A program made the translations under genes and the position numbers. Shown in pieces: positions 56,963 through 64,000 of a stretch of 64,000 nucleotides of DNA. This DNA comes from Glycomyces buryatensis (GTDB lineage: Bacteria > Actinomycetota > Actinomycetes > Mycobacteriales > Micromonosporaceae): NCBI RefSeq assembly GCF_004912275.1, contig NZ_STGY01000066.1, positions 105,812 to 169,811 on the forward strand, given 5' to 3'. The stretch's first letter is position 1. Each line of letters starts with the position of its first letter. The notes beneath the pieces were generated by a model. The model was not told the DNA's origin, did not search any database, and saw only the letters and a list, made by a program, of their open reading frames with translations.

Positions 56963-57070
56963 AGCTTTTCGCGGAGCCGGTCCTCGGTGAGGATGGCGTC
57001 GAACGCGATTTCGGCGGCCCCTCGCAGGGGGCCGTCGTTTCCCACCGTTCCGGGCAGGATCTGGGGCGGT
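56959..57070 (-). pseudogene. 3' remnant of a second ROK gene
   Basis: About 100 nt (56971-57070) match the 3' end of the intact ROK gene (57835-57934) with only four differences by my count. Translated, it reads PQILPGTVGNDG, LRGAAEIAFDAILTED and RLREKL then stop, in frame and with mostly conservative changes. Upstream of 57070 the similarity ends abruptly. The rest of that copy is lost. Confidence 0.85.
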
Positions 57071-57102
57071 TCGGCGCGGCAAATCGAGAGTATGTCGGCT
57101 TT

Positions 57103-57363
57103 TCAGGACTGATGCGCACGCCTCGAAGGAGCGTCTTCAGGCCTTGGTGCGTGCTTGGGCGCCGGTATCCGCGTCGATGGTTGTTTGACTGCCAAGCCAG
57201 TACGAAAGAAGAACGATGCGGTGAGGTCTGCAAGAGCTCGAAGGATCTCAGCTCGATCCCCAGGACGGGTCCGCCTGAGAGCAAGCGCAGCGATGAACGC
57301 CATCACAAGCGGCACTATCGCCATCATCGAGCCGCCCCACAAGGCGAGGTATACGAGATTCAT
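57103..57363 (-). CDS. Small membrane protein, hypothetical
   Basis: 86 residues. One or two N-terminal helices (YLALWGGSMMAIVPLVMAFIAALAL), then RRTRPGDRAEILRALADLTASFFF, a pattern seen in short actinobacterial proteins where DRAEILRALA follows a membrane anchor. The tail is basic and Pro-rich. Base composition is lower in G/C than in its neighbours, and it sits between two copies of a ROK 3' end, so it may have arrived with the rearrangement. Confidence 0.6.
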   Translation of the reverse strand: MNLVYLALWGGSMMAIVPLVMAFIAALALRRTRPGDRAEILRALADLTASFFFRTGLAVKQPSTRIPAPKHAPRPEDAPSRRAHQS

Positions 57364-57822
57364 GCTTCATAGCCTAGGAAACCCAGCTCGTCCCTGAAGA
57401 AACAAGAACACTAAGTGTCCGGCCACGACTGTAGAGCGATTGGCGATACGGCTCTGTCAGGAACTTGTGGGGGCGGGGTGATCCAGAGGGGCTGAAGATG
57501 CTGGTCGGGGCAGAACGTCAAGTCTTGTTGTCGGTGGAATTCCCGCATGAGGACGGGTGTCGATCCGACGCGGACTTCGTGGTCTGGGGCAGCACCAGCA
57601 CGGCAGTCCGAGGGTGTCGTCGATGTCGAGGGACTTGGCGCGCATCGACGCAGGTGAAGACGCTGTCCAGGATGGAATGGGCCTCCGTTTCGAGTTCGTC
57701 GGTGTCGGCCACGCGCTGGAGTTCGATGTGCATCCACGACTCGGTGGCTCTGGAGACCGGCGAAGCCTGCGAGCCGTCCATTGGCGCGGCGAGGGCGGCA
57801 GCGGTCCCGGGGTGGCCTTTGC
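57364..57822. other. Lower-GC stretch with degenerate coding traces
   Basis: No confident gene. Three minus-strand frames each hold a protein-like fragment (for example MHIELQRVADTDELE near 57700 and LRRIDTRPHAG-like text in another frame), as if one gene had suffered frameshifts. CGGCTCTGTCAGGAACTTG near 57450 looks like an insertion-sequence end, but no transposase and no matching second end are visible. Confidence 0.4.
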
Positions 57823-58980
57823 TTAGAGGCGGTCGCGGAGCCGGTCCTCGGTGAGTATGGCGTCGAAGGCGATTTCGGCGGCCCCTCGCAGGGGGCCGTC
57901 GTCTCCCACCGTTCCGGGCAGGATCCGGGGCGGTGCGGTTCGGCGGAAGGCCATCAGGTTCGCCGCGCACGTCCGCTCGATGAGGTCGCGGCGCAGGCGG
58001 ATCAGTTCGATTCCCAGCCCTGAGAGGCTGATCGCCTCCGGGTCGAGGGCGTTCGCCAACGCGCCCAAGCCCTTTCCGAGCGCCGCCGCATTCTCGTCCA
58101 CCGCCGCCGTCGCTTCAGCGTCTCCGGTCTCGGACCGGCGCAGGACCTCCTGGGCCAGGTCCCTGCCGGTCCCGTAGCCGGGCTCCTTCCCGAAGCGGCG
58201 CACCAGCGCGTTCGCGCCCACATCCAGGCTCCAGCAGCCCTTGACGCCGCACATGCATTCCAGTGTGGACCCGGTCAGCGGCATGTGCCCGAACTCGCCG
58301 GCGATGTGGTGGGCTCCGCGCTGCGGGTCGCCTCCCAGGAGGAGGGTCCCGCCGATGTCGAAGTCGATGTGGAAGTGCATGACGGTTCCCATGCCCCGCA
58401 AGGCACCGCGACGGACTTCCGCAAGGCCCGCCAGTCGGGCGTCATTGTCGATCACCGTTGGCGGCCAGCCGTCACCGATGTGATCGTCGAGGTCCACCTC
58501 GTCCCATCCTAGGTGCGAGATGTGGAGGCGGTGGCCGTCTCGGATCGGGCCCGAGATCGCAATTCCAAGTGCCGCGAGGTGCTCGGTTTCGTGCCGTCCT
58601 ACGGCCGCCTTGATGTCGGCGAAGAGCGCCGGGGTGCGATCGTGCTCGCCGGTCTCGAGGACCTGGAGCTCGCCACCGAGCGCGACCCTGGCCAGGGTCC
58701 AGGAGTCCTCGCGAATGTCCGCCGCGAACGCCACGGGCCCTTCGGGATGGGGGACCAGCAGGGTGGTCGGCCGGCCTCTGCCGCTGGCCTCGGCGGGGAC
58801 CTCGTGGAGGAGCCCGGCGGCCTCCAGGTCGCCGACCAGCGCACCGGCGGTATTGCGTCCGATGCCGAGCAGCCGGGCGGCGCTCGCGCGGGTCAGGGGC
58901 TGATCGGCATTGTGGACGGCGCGCAGCAGCCGGGCCTGGTTGTGGACGCGGAGGTCGGCGCTCGTCATGGACTGGGGCAT
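57823..58980 (-). CDS. ROK-family transcriptional regulator
   Basis: 385 residues. An N-terminal winged helix (VHNQARLLRAVHNADQPLTR, then LLGIGRNTAGALVGDLEAAGL) precedes a ROK sugar-kinase-like domain. The zinc motif is ECMCGVKGCWS and GEFGHMPL precedes it. The nucleotide-loop region reads FDIGGTLLLGG and the general-base segment VIDNDARLAG. It probably represses the divergent MFS gene in response to a sugar. The ATG at 58980 or 58968 could be the start. Its 3' end is duplicated about 860 bp away. Confidence 0.88.
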   Translation of the reverse strand: MPQSMTSADLRVHNQARLLRAVHNADQPLTRASAARLLGIGRNTAGALVGDLEAAGLLHEVPAEASGRGRPTTLLVPHPEGPVAFAADIREDSWTLARVALGGELQVLETGEHDRTPALFADIKAAVGRHETEHLAALGIAISGPIRDGHRLHISHLGWDEVDLDDHIGDGWPPTVIDNDARLAGLAEVRRGALRGMGTVMHFHIDFDIGGTLLLGGDPQRGAHHIAGEFGHMPLTGSTLECMCGVKGCWSLDVGANALVRRFGKEPGYGTGRDLAQEVLRRSETGDAEATAAVDENAAALGKGLGALANALDPEAISLSGLGIELIRLRRDLIERTCAANLMAFRRTAPPRILPGTVGDDGPLRGAAEIAFDAILTEDRLRDRL

Positions 58981-59061
58981 GTTAGGGATTATGCCAGGCC
59001 CGAAAAGTTTTTTGTGTCTGCCGCGAACATAAGGCTTGCGGCAGGGGTCGAAGCTTGTTAT

Positions 59062-59086
59062 GTTCTTAGCAAGAACAAAAAGTTCT
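59062..59086. promoter_or_regulatory. Overlapping inverted repeats between the ROK and MFS genes
   Basis: GTTCTT-AGC-AAGAAC and, overlapping it, AGAAC-AAAAA-GTTCT. Both are perfect and lie 28-52 nt before the MFS start. They are likely ROK-repressor sites. Confidence 0.6.
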
Positions 59087-59113
59087 GCCGTTCCCCGCTC
59101 CCTGAGGATGGAC

Positions 59114-60346
59114 ATGACCGCCGACTCCGCAGCCCCTCCCACGCCCCTGCCGGACTCCCTGCGCCAAGCCAGAATCGGCATGTTCGGCGCCTTCGCGACC
59201 TCCGGCTTCGTCATGGGCGCCTGGGCCGCCGCGCTGCCCTCGCTCAGCGCCCGGCTCGAACTCGGCGAGGCCCGGCTCGGGACCGTGCTGCTGCTCATCC
59301 AGGTCGTCGGGCTCGGCTCGATGTTCCTCGCCGGGAAGATCGCCGACCGCATCACCACACGAAACCTCCTGCGCTGGACCGGCCCCGCCACCCAGCTGGT
59401 CCTCCTCGCCCCCGCGCTCGCACCCTCCTACGAGACGCTGCTGCTGTGCACCGCGATCTACGGCATCGGCGTCGGCTTCGTGGAAGTCGGCCTCAACGCC
59501 CACTCAGTCGAGCTCGAACGCCACTACAAGCGGCCCATCGTCTCCTCGTTCCACGGCTTCTGGTCCCTCGGCGGCGCCGTGGCCGGAGCCTTGACCTCCC
59601 TCGGCCTCACCCTCGGCCTGGGCAGCCCCGCGATGCTCATCGCCGTGGCGCTCATCAGTACCGCGGCCTTCGCCGCCTTCACCCGTCCGCTGCTGCCGCC
59701 ACCGGGTCAAGACGCCCGCGGCAGCAGCGGCGCCCCCTCCAACACCGCCCGCATCGGCGCGGTCCTGCTGGGCGCCATGTTCCTGCTCGGCCTCGGCGGA
59801 CACCTCATCGAGTCCGGCGCGATCGACTGGGCCAACCTCCACGCCGCCCGCGTCCTCGAAGCCGACGACGCGCTGGCCCCCTTGTCCTACACCGTGTTCG
59901 CCTGCGCGATGACGGTCTTCCGCCTCTCGGGCGACCCCATCCGCGCCAAGCTCGGCCCCGGCCGCACCCTCTGGTGGGCCGGCGCGGTGGCCGCCGCCGG
60001 CTACGCCCTCGTCCTCGTCTCGGGCGCGACCGGCGGCCTCCCGCTCGCCTGGACGGGCTGGATCCTGGCCGGCTCCGGCATCGCCATCATGGTCCCGGTC
60101 CTGTTCAGCGCCATCGGAGAAGCCGGCGGGTCCCCGTCGAACATCGCCCTGATCTCCATCTCCGGCTCCGCCGGCCTCCTCCTCGGCCCGGCCGCCATCG
60201 GCTACCTCGCCGAAGGCACCAGCCTGACGATCGGCCTCATGGTCCCCGCCGCCCTCGCGGTCTTCATCGCCCTCGCGGGCCCGACCACCCTGCGCCGCTT
60301 GCTGAGCCGCTCCGCACCCGAGCCCGAGGCGGCGCTGGTGAAGTGA
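59114..60346 (+). CDS. MFS transporter
   Basis: 410 residues with about 12 membrane helices. The loop 2-3 motif reads LAGKIADRITTRNLLR, a variant of the MFS GxLaDrxGrr motif. AIYGIGVGFVEVGLNAHSVELER and SSFHGFWSLGGAVAGAL resemble fucose/sugar-permease-like and YbjJ-type MFS members. The ATG at 59114 has GAGGA upstream. It is divergent from a ROK regulator, so a sugar or sugar-derivative substrate is likely. Confidence 0.88.
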   Translation: MTADSAAPPTPLPDSLRQARIGMFGAFATSGFVMGAWAAALPSLSARLELGEARLGTVLLLIQVVGLGSMFLAGKIADRITTRNLLRWTGPATQLVLLAPALAPSYETLLLCTAIYGIGVGFVEVGLNAHSVELERHYKRPIVSSFHGFWSLGGAVAGALTSLGLTLGLGSPAMLIAVALISTAAFAAFTRPLLPPPGQDARGSSGAPSNTARIGAVLLGAMFLLGLGGHLIESGAIDWANLHAARVLEADDALAPLSYTVFACAMTVFRLSGDPIRAKLGPGRTLWWAGAVAAAGYALVLVSGATGGLPLAWTGWILAGSGIAIMVPVLFSAIGEAGGSPSNIALISISGSAGLLLGPAAIGYLAEGTSLTIGLMVPAALAVFIALAGPTTLRRLLSRSAPEPEAALVK

Positions 60347-60401
60347 TGTTCGCCGCGCCGGGTCCCGTCAAGGGGGTCCGGCGCGGGCCGCCGCGTATAG
60401 T

Positions 60402-60572
60402 CGGTGGCGCAGAAGGGGAGTAGCTCCCAATGACGCGGTCGACATACTGGCCTGCCGTTCACTCGGTGGCCCGGCCGCGCGGCCTCCGCAAGGAGGCGAG
60501 CGAGACCTTCGACCAAGGCAATGCGCCGGGTCGAGGTCTTTCCTGCCTTCTCCCGGCCCCGACTGGGAGGAT
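60402..60572 (+). ncRNA. yybP-ykoY manganese riboswitch
   Basis: The leader before a GDT1-type transporter contains conserved elements of this class: AGAAGGGGAGTAGCTCCC at the 5' side, GTCGACATACTGG in the middle, and GCGAGACCTTCGACC and CGAGGTCTTTCC at the 3' side. A TATAGT -10 hexamer lies at 60396-60401. This RNA binds Mn2+ and raises expression of exporters. Boundaries are approximate and the fold was judged by eye. Confidence 0.85.
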
Positions 60573-60581
60573 CACCCCCGA

Positions 60582-61166
60582 ATGGACGTCTTCTTGACCG
60601 CCGCGGCACTGAGCTTCGGCGTCATCTTCGTCGGCGAGATGGGCGACAAGAGCCAACTCATGGCCCTGTCCTTCGCCACCAAATACAAGCTCCGCAGCGT
60701 CGTCATCGGCCTGATCATCGCCACCTCGATCCTGTTCGGCATCTCCGTCGGCATCGGCGCGACCGCGGGCGAGCTGCTGCCCACCGACTGGATCACGCTC
60801 GGCGCCGCCGTCCTGTTCATCGGCTTCGGCCTGTGGACCCTGCGCCCCGAGAAGGACGACGCCGAGGCGCACGGCTACACCGAACGCAAGTCCGGGCTGC
60901 TGACCGTCATCGGCGCCATGATCCTCGCCGAGCTCGGCGACAAGACCATGATCATCGCCGTCGGCCTCGGCGCCCAGTACAACCCGTGGGGCGTGTGGCT
61001 CGGCGCCACCGCCGGGATGCTCGCCGCCGACCTCCTCGCCGTCTTCGCCGGAGCGTGGGTCGCCAAGAAGATCCCCGAGAAGGTCATCCGCTACGTCTCG
61101 GCCGGCCTGTTCCTCGTCCTCGGCGTGCTCCTGGGCATCGAGGCCGTGAGGGCCCTCACCAGCTAA
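60582..61166 (+). CDS. GDT1/UPF0016 (TMEM165-like) manganese exporter
   Basis: 194 residues, six membrane helices in two repeats, each with the family signature: [15 protein letters not shown] in the first and [13 protein letters not shown] in the second (ExGDK). These proteins move Mn2+ (or Ca2+) against H+. The Mn riboswitch in its leader supports a manganese role. CTGGGAGG lies upstream of the ATG. Confidence 0.93.
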   Translation: MDVFLTAAALSFGVIFVGEMGDKSQLMALSFATKYKLRSVVIGLIIATSILFGISVGIGATAGELLPTDWITLGAAVLFIGFGLWTLRPEKDDAEAHGYTERKSGLLTVIGAMILAELGDKTMIIAVGLGAQYNPWGVWLGATAGMLAADLLAVFAGAWVAKKIPEKVIRYVSAGLFLVLGVLLGIEAVRALTS

Positions 61167-61176
61167 GCTGGCGATC

Positions 61177-61716
61177 ATGCCGCAAACGGACGTTAATCAG
61201 GACACCGCCGTCATCTACACGGACGGGGCCTGCTCGGGCAACCCCGGGCCCGGCGGATGGGGCGTGTACTTCAAGTGGGGCGACCACGAACGGGAGCTCT
61301 ACGGCGCCGAGAAGGCCACCACCAACAACCGGATGGAACTCATGGCCGCGATCGTCGCCCTGGAGACCCTCAAGCGTCCCACCACGATCCACCTCTACAC
61401 CGACTCGTCCTACGTCCGCAACGGCATCACCTCCTGGATGAAGAACTGGAAGCGCAACGGCTGGCTCAACTCCCAGAAGCAGCCGGTCAAGAACTCCGAC
61501 CTGTGGAAACGCCTCGACGCCGCGGCCCAGGGCCACGACGTCGACTGGCGCTGGGTCAAGGGGCACTCCGGCGACCCCGGCAACGACCGCGCCGACGCAC
61601 TCGCCGTCAAGGGCCGCGACGAGGCCGCCGGGCGCTTAATTCTGCGCACGGTGGCACACAGTGATGCCTACCCGACCAGTCACCAGCCAATGAGAATGGA
61701 ACAATCACGTCCATGA
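61177..61716 (+). CDS. rnhA: Ribonuclease HI
   Basis: 179 residues. It degrades RNA in RNA-DNA hybrids. The catalytic acids are in [34 protein letters not shown] and [23 protein letters not shown] carries the active-site His loop. A C-terminal tail of about 30 residues exceeds the usual 150-155. It starts 10 nt after the GDT1 gene, and ybbN overlaps its stop. Confidence 0.95.
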   Translation: MPQTDVNQDTAVIYTDGACSGNPGPGGWGVYFKWGDHERELYGAEKATTNNRMELMAAIVALETLKRPTTIHLYTDSSYVRNGITSWMKNWKRNGWLNSQKQPVKNSDLWKRLDAAAQGHDVDWRWVKGHSGDPGNDRADALAVKGRDEAAGRLILRTVAHSDAYPTSHQPMRMEQSRP

Positions 61717-62612
61717 ACGACCAGGTACCGTCTCGATTCTCCGGCGGCGTCGACCTCAGCGCCCTCGCCGCTCAGCAGCAGCAACAGCAGCCGGCGCCCT
61801 CGCAAGCACCGGCGGCCCCGGGCCTGCCCGGCGCGGGCGGACCCGGCGTCGTCTCGATCGACGTCACCGACGCCACCGTGCAGAGCGAAGTCCTCGAACG
61901 GTCGCTCGAATCGCTCGTCATCGTCGTCTTCTGGGCCGACCAGGTCCCCGAGAGCCTCCAGACCCGCGACCTGCTCCAGCAGCTCGCCCAGGCCGCCGGC
62001 GGCGCCTGGATGCTGGCCAAGGCCGACGTGCAGCAGAACCAGCAGCTCGCCGCCGCCCTCCAGCTCCAGGCCCTCCCCGCAGTCGTCGCGCTCGCCCAGG
62101 GACGGCCCGTCGACCTCGTGCAGGGCCCGCAGAACGAGAGCGGCCTGCGCCAGTTCATCAACAAGGTCGTCCAGGCCGTCGGCCTCGACGTCCCCCAGCA
62201 GGTCGACCCCGAACTCGCCGCCGCCGAGAACCACCTCATGGAGGGTGAACTCGACGCCGCCGAGGCCGCCTACGACAAGTACCTCAAGAACCACCCCGCC
62301 TCCATCGAGGCCGAAGCCGGGCTCGCACAGGTCAAACTCATCCGCCGCGCCGGAGTCCTCCCCGAGAACGCCGCCGCGCTCGCCGACGCCGCGCCCGACG
62401 ACATCGACGCCGGCCTCGCCGCCGCCGACCTCGAAATGCTCTCCGGCCTCGCCGAGAACGCCTACGACCGGCTCATCAAGCTCGTCGCCGGCCACTTCGG
62501 CGAAGAGCGGGAACGGGTCCGCAAGCGCCTGGTCGAACTGTTCCTCATCGCGGGAGCCGACGACCCGGCCGTCGCGAAGGCCCGCCGCAAACTCAGCTCC
62601 GTGCTGTTCTAA
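61713..62612 (+). CDS. Co-chaperone YbbN-like thioredoxin/TPR protein
   Basis: 299 residues. After a Gln/Pro-rich head, a thioredoxin-like fold (about 45-150) starts [21 protein letters not shown]. The position of the active-site CxxC reads FWADQVPES, so it has no redox cysteines. A C-terminal TPR-like region has [21 protein letters not shown]. This is the YbbN/CnoX type of holdase. ATGA overlap with rnhA. Confidence 0.88.
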   Translation: MNDQVPSRFSGGVDLSALAAQQQQQQPAPSQAPAAPGLPGAGGPGVVSIDVTDATVQSEVLERSLESLVIVVFWADQVPESLQTRDLLQQLAQAAGGAWMLAKADVQQNQQLAAALQLQALPAVVALAQGRPVDLVQGPQNESGLRQFINKVVQAVGLDVPQQVDPELAAAENHLMEGELDAAEAAYDKYLKNHPASIEAEAGLAQVKLIRRAGVLPENAAALADAAPDDIDAGLAAADLEMLSGLAENAYDRLIKLVAGHFGEERERVRKRLVELFLIAGADDPAVAKARRKLSSVLF

Positions 62613-62623
62613 ACGCAGAAACG

Positions 62624-62665
62624 AAGGCGCGCGGCCCTTACCGGGTCCGCGCGCCTTTGCTTTCG
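62624..62665. terminator. Rho-independent terminator after ybbN
   Basis: A perfect 11-bp stem (AAGGCGCGCGG with CCGCGCGCCTT), a 12-nt loop and a short T run. Confidence 0.85.
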
Positions 62666-62799
62666 CGTAATTCGCGGTGAATTGAGCGACTTCCACTCGA
62701 ACGCGAACACCTCTCCGGGTAACGACGCACGGGCTCAAATGAGCTAGCGTTGCCGCACAGCGTCAATACGCGGCTCGCGAGTGTGGGAGGTGAGCGCCG

Positions 62800-63711
62800 G
62801 TGGCGACCAGATCCAAGCGCGTGGCCGTACTCGACGCACCCTCGAACCTCGGCCTGCGCCCCCCGACACCGCACACCGTCCCCGGATGCGCCAAAGCACC
62901 GGGAGCGCTCCGCGACCACCGGATCATCCAGCGCCTCAACGCCATCGACGCCGGATGCCTCACCCCGCCCCGCTTCGACCCCTCCGGCTGGAGACCCGGC
63001 GACGGCGTCGGCCAAGCCGAGGCCATCGCCGAATACACCCGCAGCCTCGCCGACCGCGTCGAACGGCTCTGGCGAGAGCGCACCTTCCCACTCGTCCTCG
63101 GCGGCGACTGCTCGATCATGCTCGGCCCCGTCCTGGCCGCCCGCCGCCGCACCGAACGCGACGGCGAGCACCGGGGCCTCATCTTCGTCGACGCCCACGC
63201 CGACTTCCGCCACCCCGGCAACTCCCAGTACGTCGGCGCCGCCGCCGCCGAAGAGCTCGCGCTGGCGACCGGGCGAGGGCAGCCCGACCTCACCGACATC
63301 GGCGGCCTGCGTCCGTATGTGGACACCGACCACCTGGTGATGCTCGGCCTGCGCGCCGACGATCCGCATCGGGTCGAACTGGAGGCCACGGGCGTGGCCG
63401 TGCGGACCGTGCCCACCCTCCGCGCCGGCGGCGTCGGCCGCTCCGCCGAATGGGCCCTCGACGCGCTCGGGGACGTGGCCACGTTCTGGCTCCACGTCGA
63501 CGCCGACGTCCTCGACCCCTCGGTCATGCCCGCGGTGGACGGGCCCGCGCCCGGCGGGATCTCCCTGGGCGAACTGGGCCAGATCATCGCCACCTGCACG
63601 GCCGACGAGCGCTGCTCCGGCATGGAGCTGACGGTCTTCGACCCCGACTACGACCCCGACGGCGAGTACGCCAAGGCGCTGGCAAACACCCTGGTCGAAG
63701 CCCTTCAGTAA
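62800..63711 (+). CDS. Arginase/ureohydrolase-family protein
   Basis: 303 residues of the binuclear-manganese ureohydrolase fold. Metal-ligand motifs are DAHADF (Asp131, His133, Asp135) and DADVLDP (Asp234, Asp236). The first motif, normally GGDHS with a ligand His, reads GGDCS, so Cys104 replaces it. The substrate-loop residues differ from arginase and agmatinase, so I would not assign a substrate. GGTGAGC-like sequence lies upstream of the GTG. It stands alone after a terminator. Confidence 0.85.
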   Translation: MATRSKRVAVLDAPSNLGLRPPTPHTVPGCAKAPGALRDHRIIQRLNAIDAGCLTPPRFDPSGWRPGDGVGQAEAIAEYTRSLADRVERLWRERTFPLVLGGDCSIMLGPVLAARRRTERDGEHRGLIFVDAHADFRHPGNSQYVGAAAAEELALATGRGQPDLTDIGGLRPYVDTDHLVMLGLRADDPHRVELEATGVAVRTVPTLRAGGVGRSAEWALDALGDVATFWLHVDADVLDPSVMPAVDGPAPGGISLGELGQIIATCTADERCSGMELTVFDPDYDPDGEYAKALANTLVEALQ

Positions 63712-63765
63712 GAAGCTTTCCGTAATTCCATTGTGGGGATTCGACGGATTGATCGAGCGGATGCT

Positions 63766-63799
63766 CCGTAGCCCGAGCGCCGTTCGGTGCGGTCTTCAA
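63766..63799. repeat. 34-bp direct repeat, copy 1
   Basis: Identical to the segment at 63842-63875, with 42 nt between. It begins CCGTAGCCCGAGCG and ends GTGCGGTCTTCAA. It contains a small dyad (CCGA and TCGG). It looks like an intergenic dispersed repeat. Confidence 0.85.
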
Positions 63800-63841
63800 G
63801 CGTCGGCGATGAGGAGGTGGCACCGTGCCCGGGTGGATTGG

Positions 63842-63875
63842 CCGTAGCCCGAGCGCCGTTCGGTGCGGTCTTCAA
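63842..63875. repeat. 34-bp direct repeat, copy 2
   Basis: A perfect second copy, period 76 bp. I see no gene in 63712-64000 apart from these repeats. Confidence 0.85.
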
Positions 63876-64000
63876 TCGGGCAGCGACGGAAGGGTGTGGA
63901 GGGTGCCCGCGCGACGCGCCCGACCGCGGGTGGCAGTGACACCGAGTCGTGTCGGTCCTCGGGGGCATCTTTGAGACCGGGGGGTGCCGATCCGCGACAC

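Noticed and set aside
57440..57490. Insertion-sequence end
   Set aside because: GGCTCTGTCAGG-like text is suggestive, but there is no transposase, no matching inverted end and no target-site duplication that I can see.
63766..63875. CRISPR array
   Set aside because: Only two copies of the 34-bp unit, 42-nt spacer, no third repeat before the window end and no cas genes.

Overview
The window is high-GC DNA (strong G/C preference at third codon positions) with the gene content of an actinomycete. The main markers are a Wag31/DivIVA-SepF-FtsZ cell-division cluster, a PriA-type HisA in the histidine operon, a class II DAHP synthase, a UdgX-type uracil-DNA glycosylase, an L,D-transpeptidase, and many GTG starts and overlapping ATGA/GTGA gene junctions. 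MurE carries the DNPR signature of meso-diaminopimelate addition. Glycomycetales or a related order is my guess; the sequence does not prove it.

Layout. (1) 1-16 kb, central metabolism and mixed genes: the end of an exoribonuclease AS homologue, a PPi-type phosphofructokinase, a folD/fchA one-carbon pair divergent from aroG, a papain-fold protein, an LLM flavin monooxygenase, a TIGR01777 epimerase, an Rrf2 regulator facing a frameshifted ridA and a cupin gene, small membrane proteins, an L,D-transpeptidase lipoprotein and a secreted coiled-coil protein. (2) 16-32 kb, the dcw cluster: a marR gene, then murE-murF-mraY-murD-ftsW-murG-murC, an antisense siderophore-interacting gene with an iron box, then ftsQ-ftsZ-yggS-sepF-yggT-divIVA. 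The usual upstream mraZ-rsmH-ftsL-ftsI block is absent. (3) 32-37.9 kb: a membrane protein with a Cys motif, a DksA-like protein with a histone-like tail, lspA, an RluD-type synthase, a MinD-like ATPase and a membrane protein. (4) 37.9-43 kb: hisD-hisC-hisB, a 53-residue membrane protein, hisH, priA and a RidA-family gene. (5) 43-44.8 kb: an isobutyryl-CoA mutase large subunit gene behind a perfect palindrome. (6) 44.8-51.8 kb: a SigB/SigF-type sigma factor and what looks like its local regulon (hemerythrin, udgX, two CBS-domain proteins, a transketolase, a holin-family/DUF3618 pair). A csbD gene at 56.7 kb belongs to the same set. (7) 51.9-55.8 kb: araB-araD-araA. (8) 55.9-64 kb: a HAD dehalogenase, csbD, a duplicated and mostly lost ROK gene, an intact ROK regulator divergent from an MFS transporter, a yybP-ykoY manganese riboswitch before a GDT1/UPF0016 transporter, rnhA, ybbN, an arginase-like gene and a two-copy 34-bp repeat.

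The most striking signal is a repeated promoter pattern, GNNT-N15/16-GGGTAN. It lies 45-70 nt before seven genes and, with a longer leader, before the sigma factor gene. It ties together genes for stress protection, uracil-DNA repair and pentose-phosphate carbon flow. Other notable points are a FolD that has lost the cyclohydrolase lysine beside a dedicated cyclohydrolase gene, residues that predict a PPi-dependent phosphofructokinase and an isobutyryl-CoA (not methylmalonyl-CoA) mutase, and a MurC with altered signature motifs.
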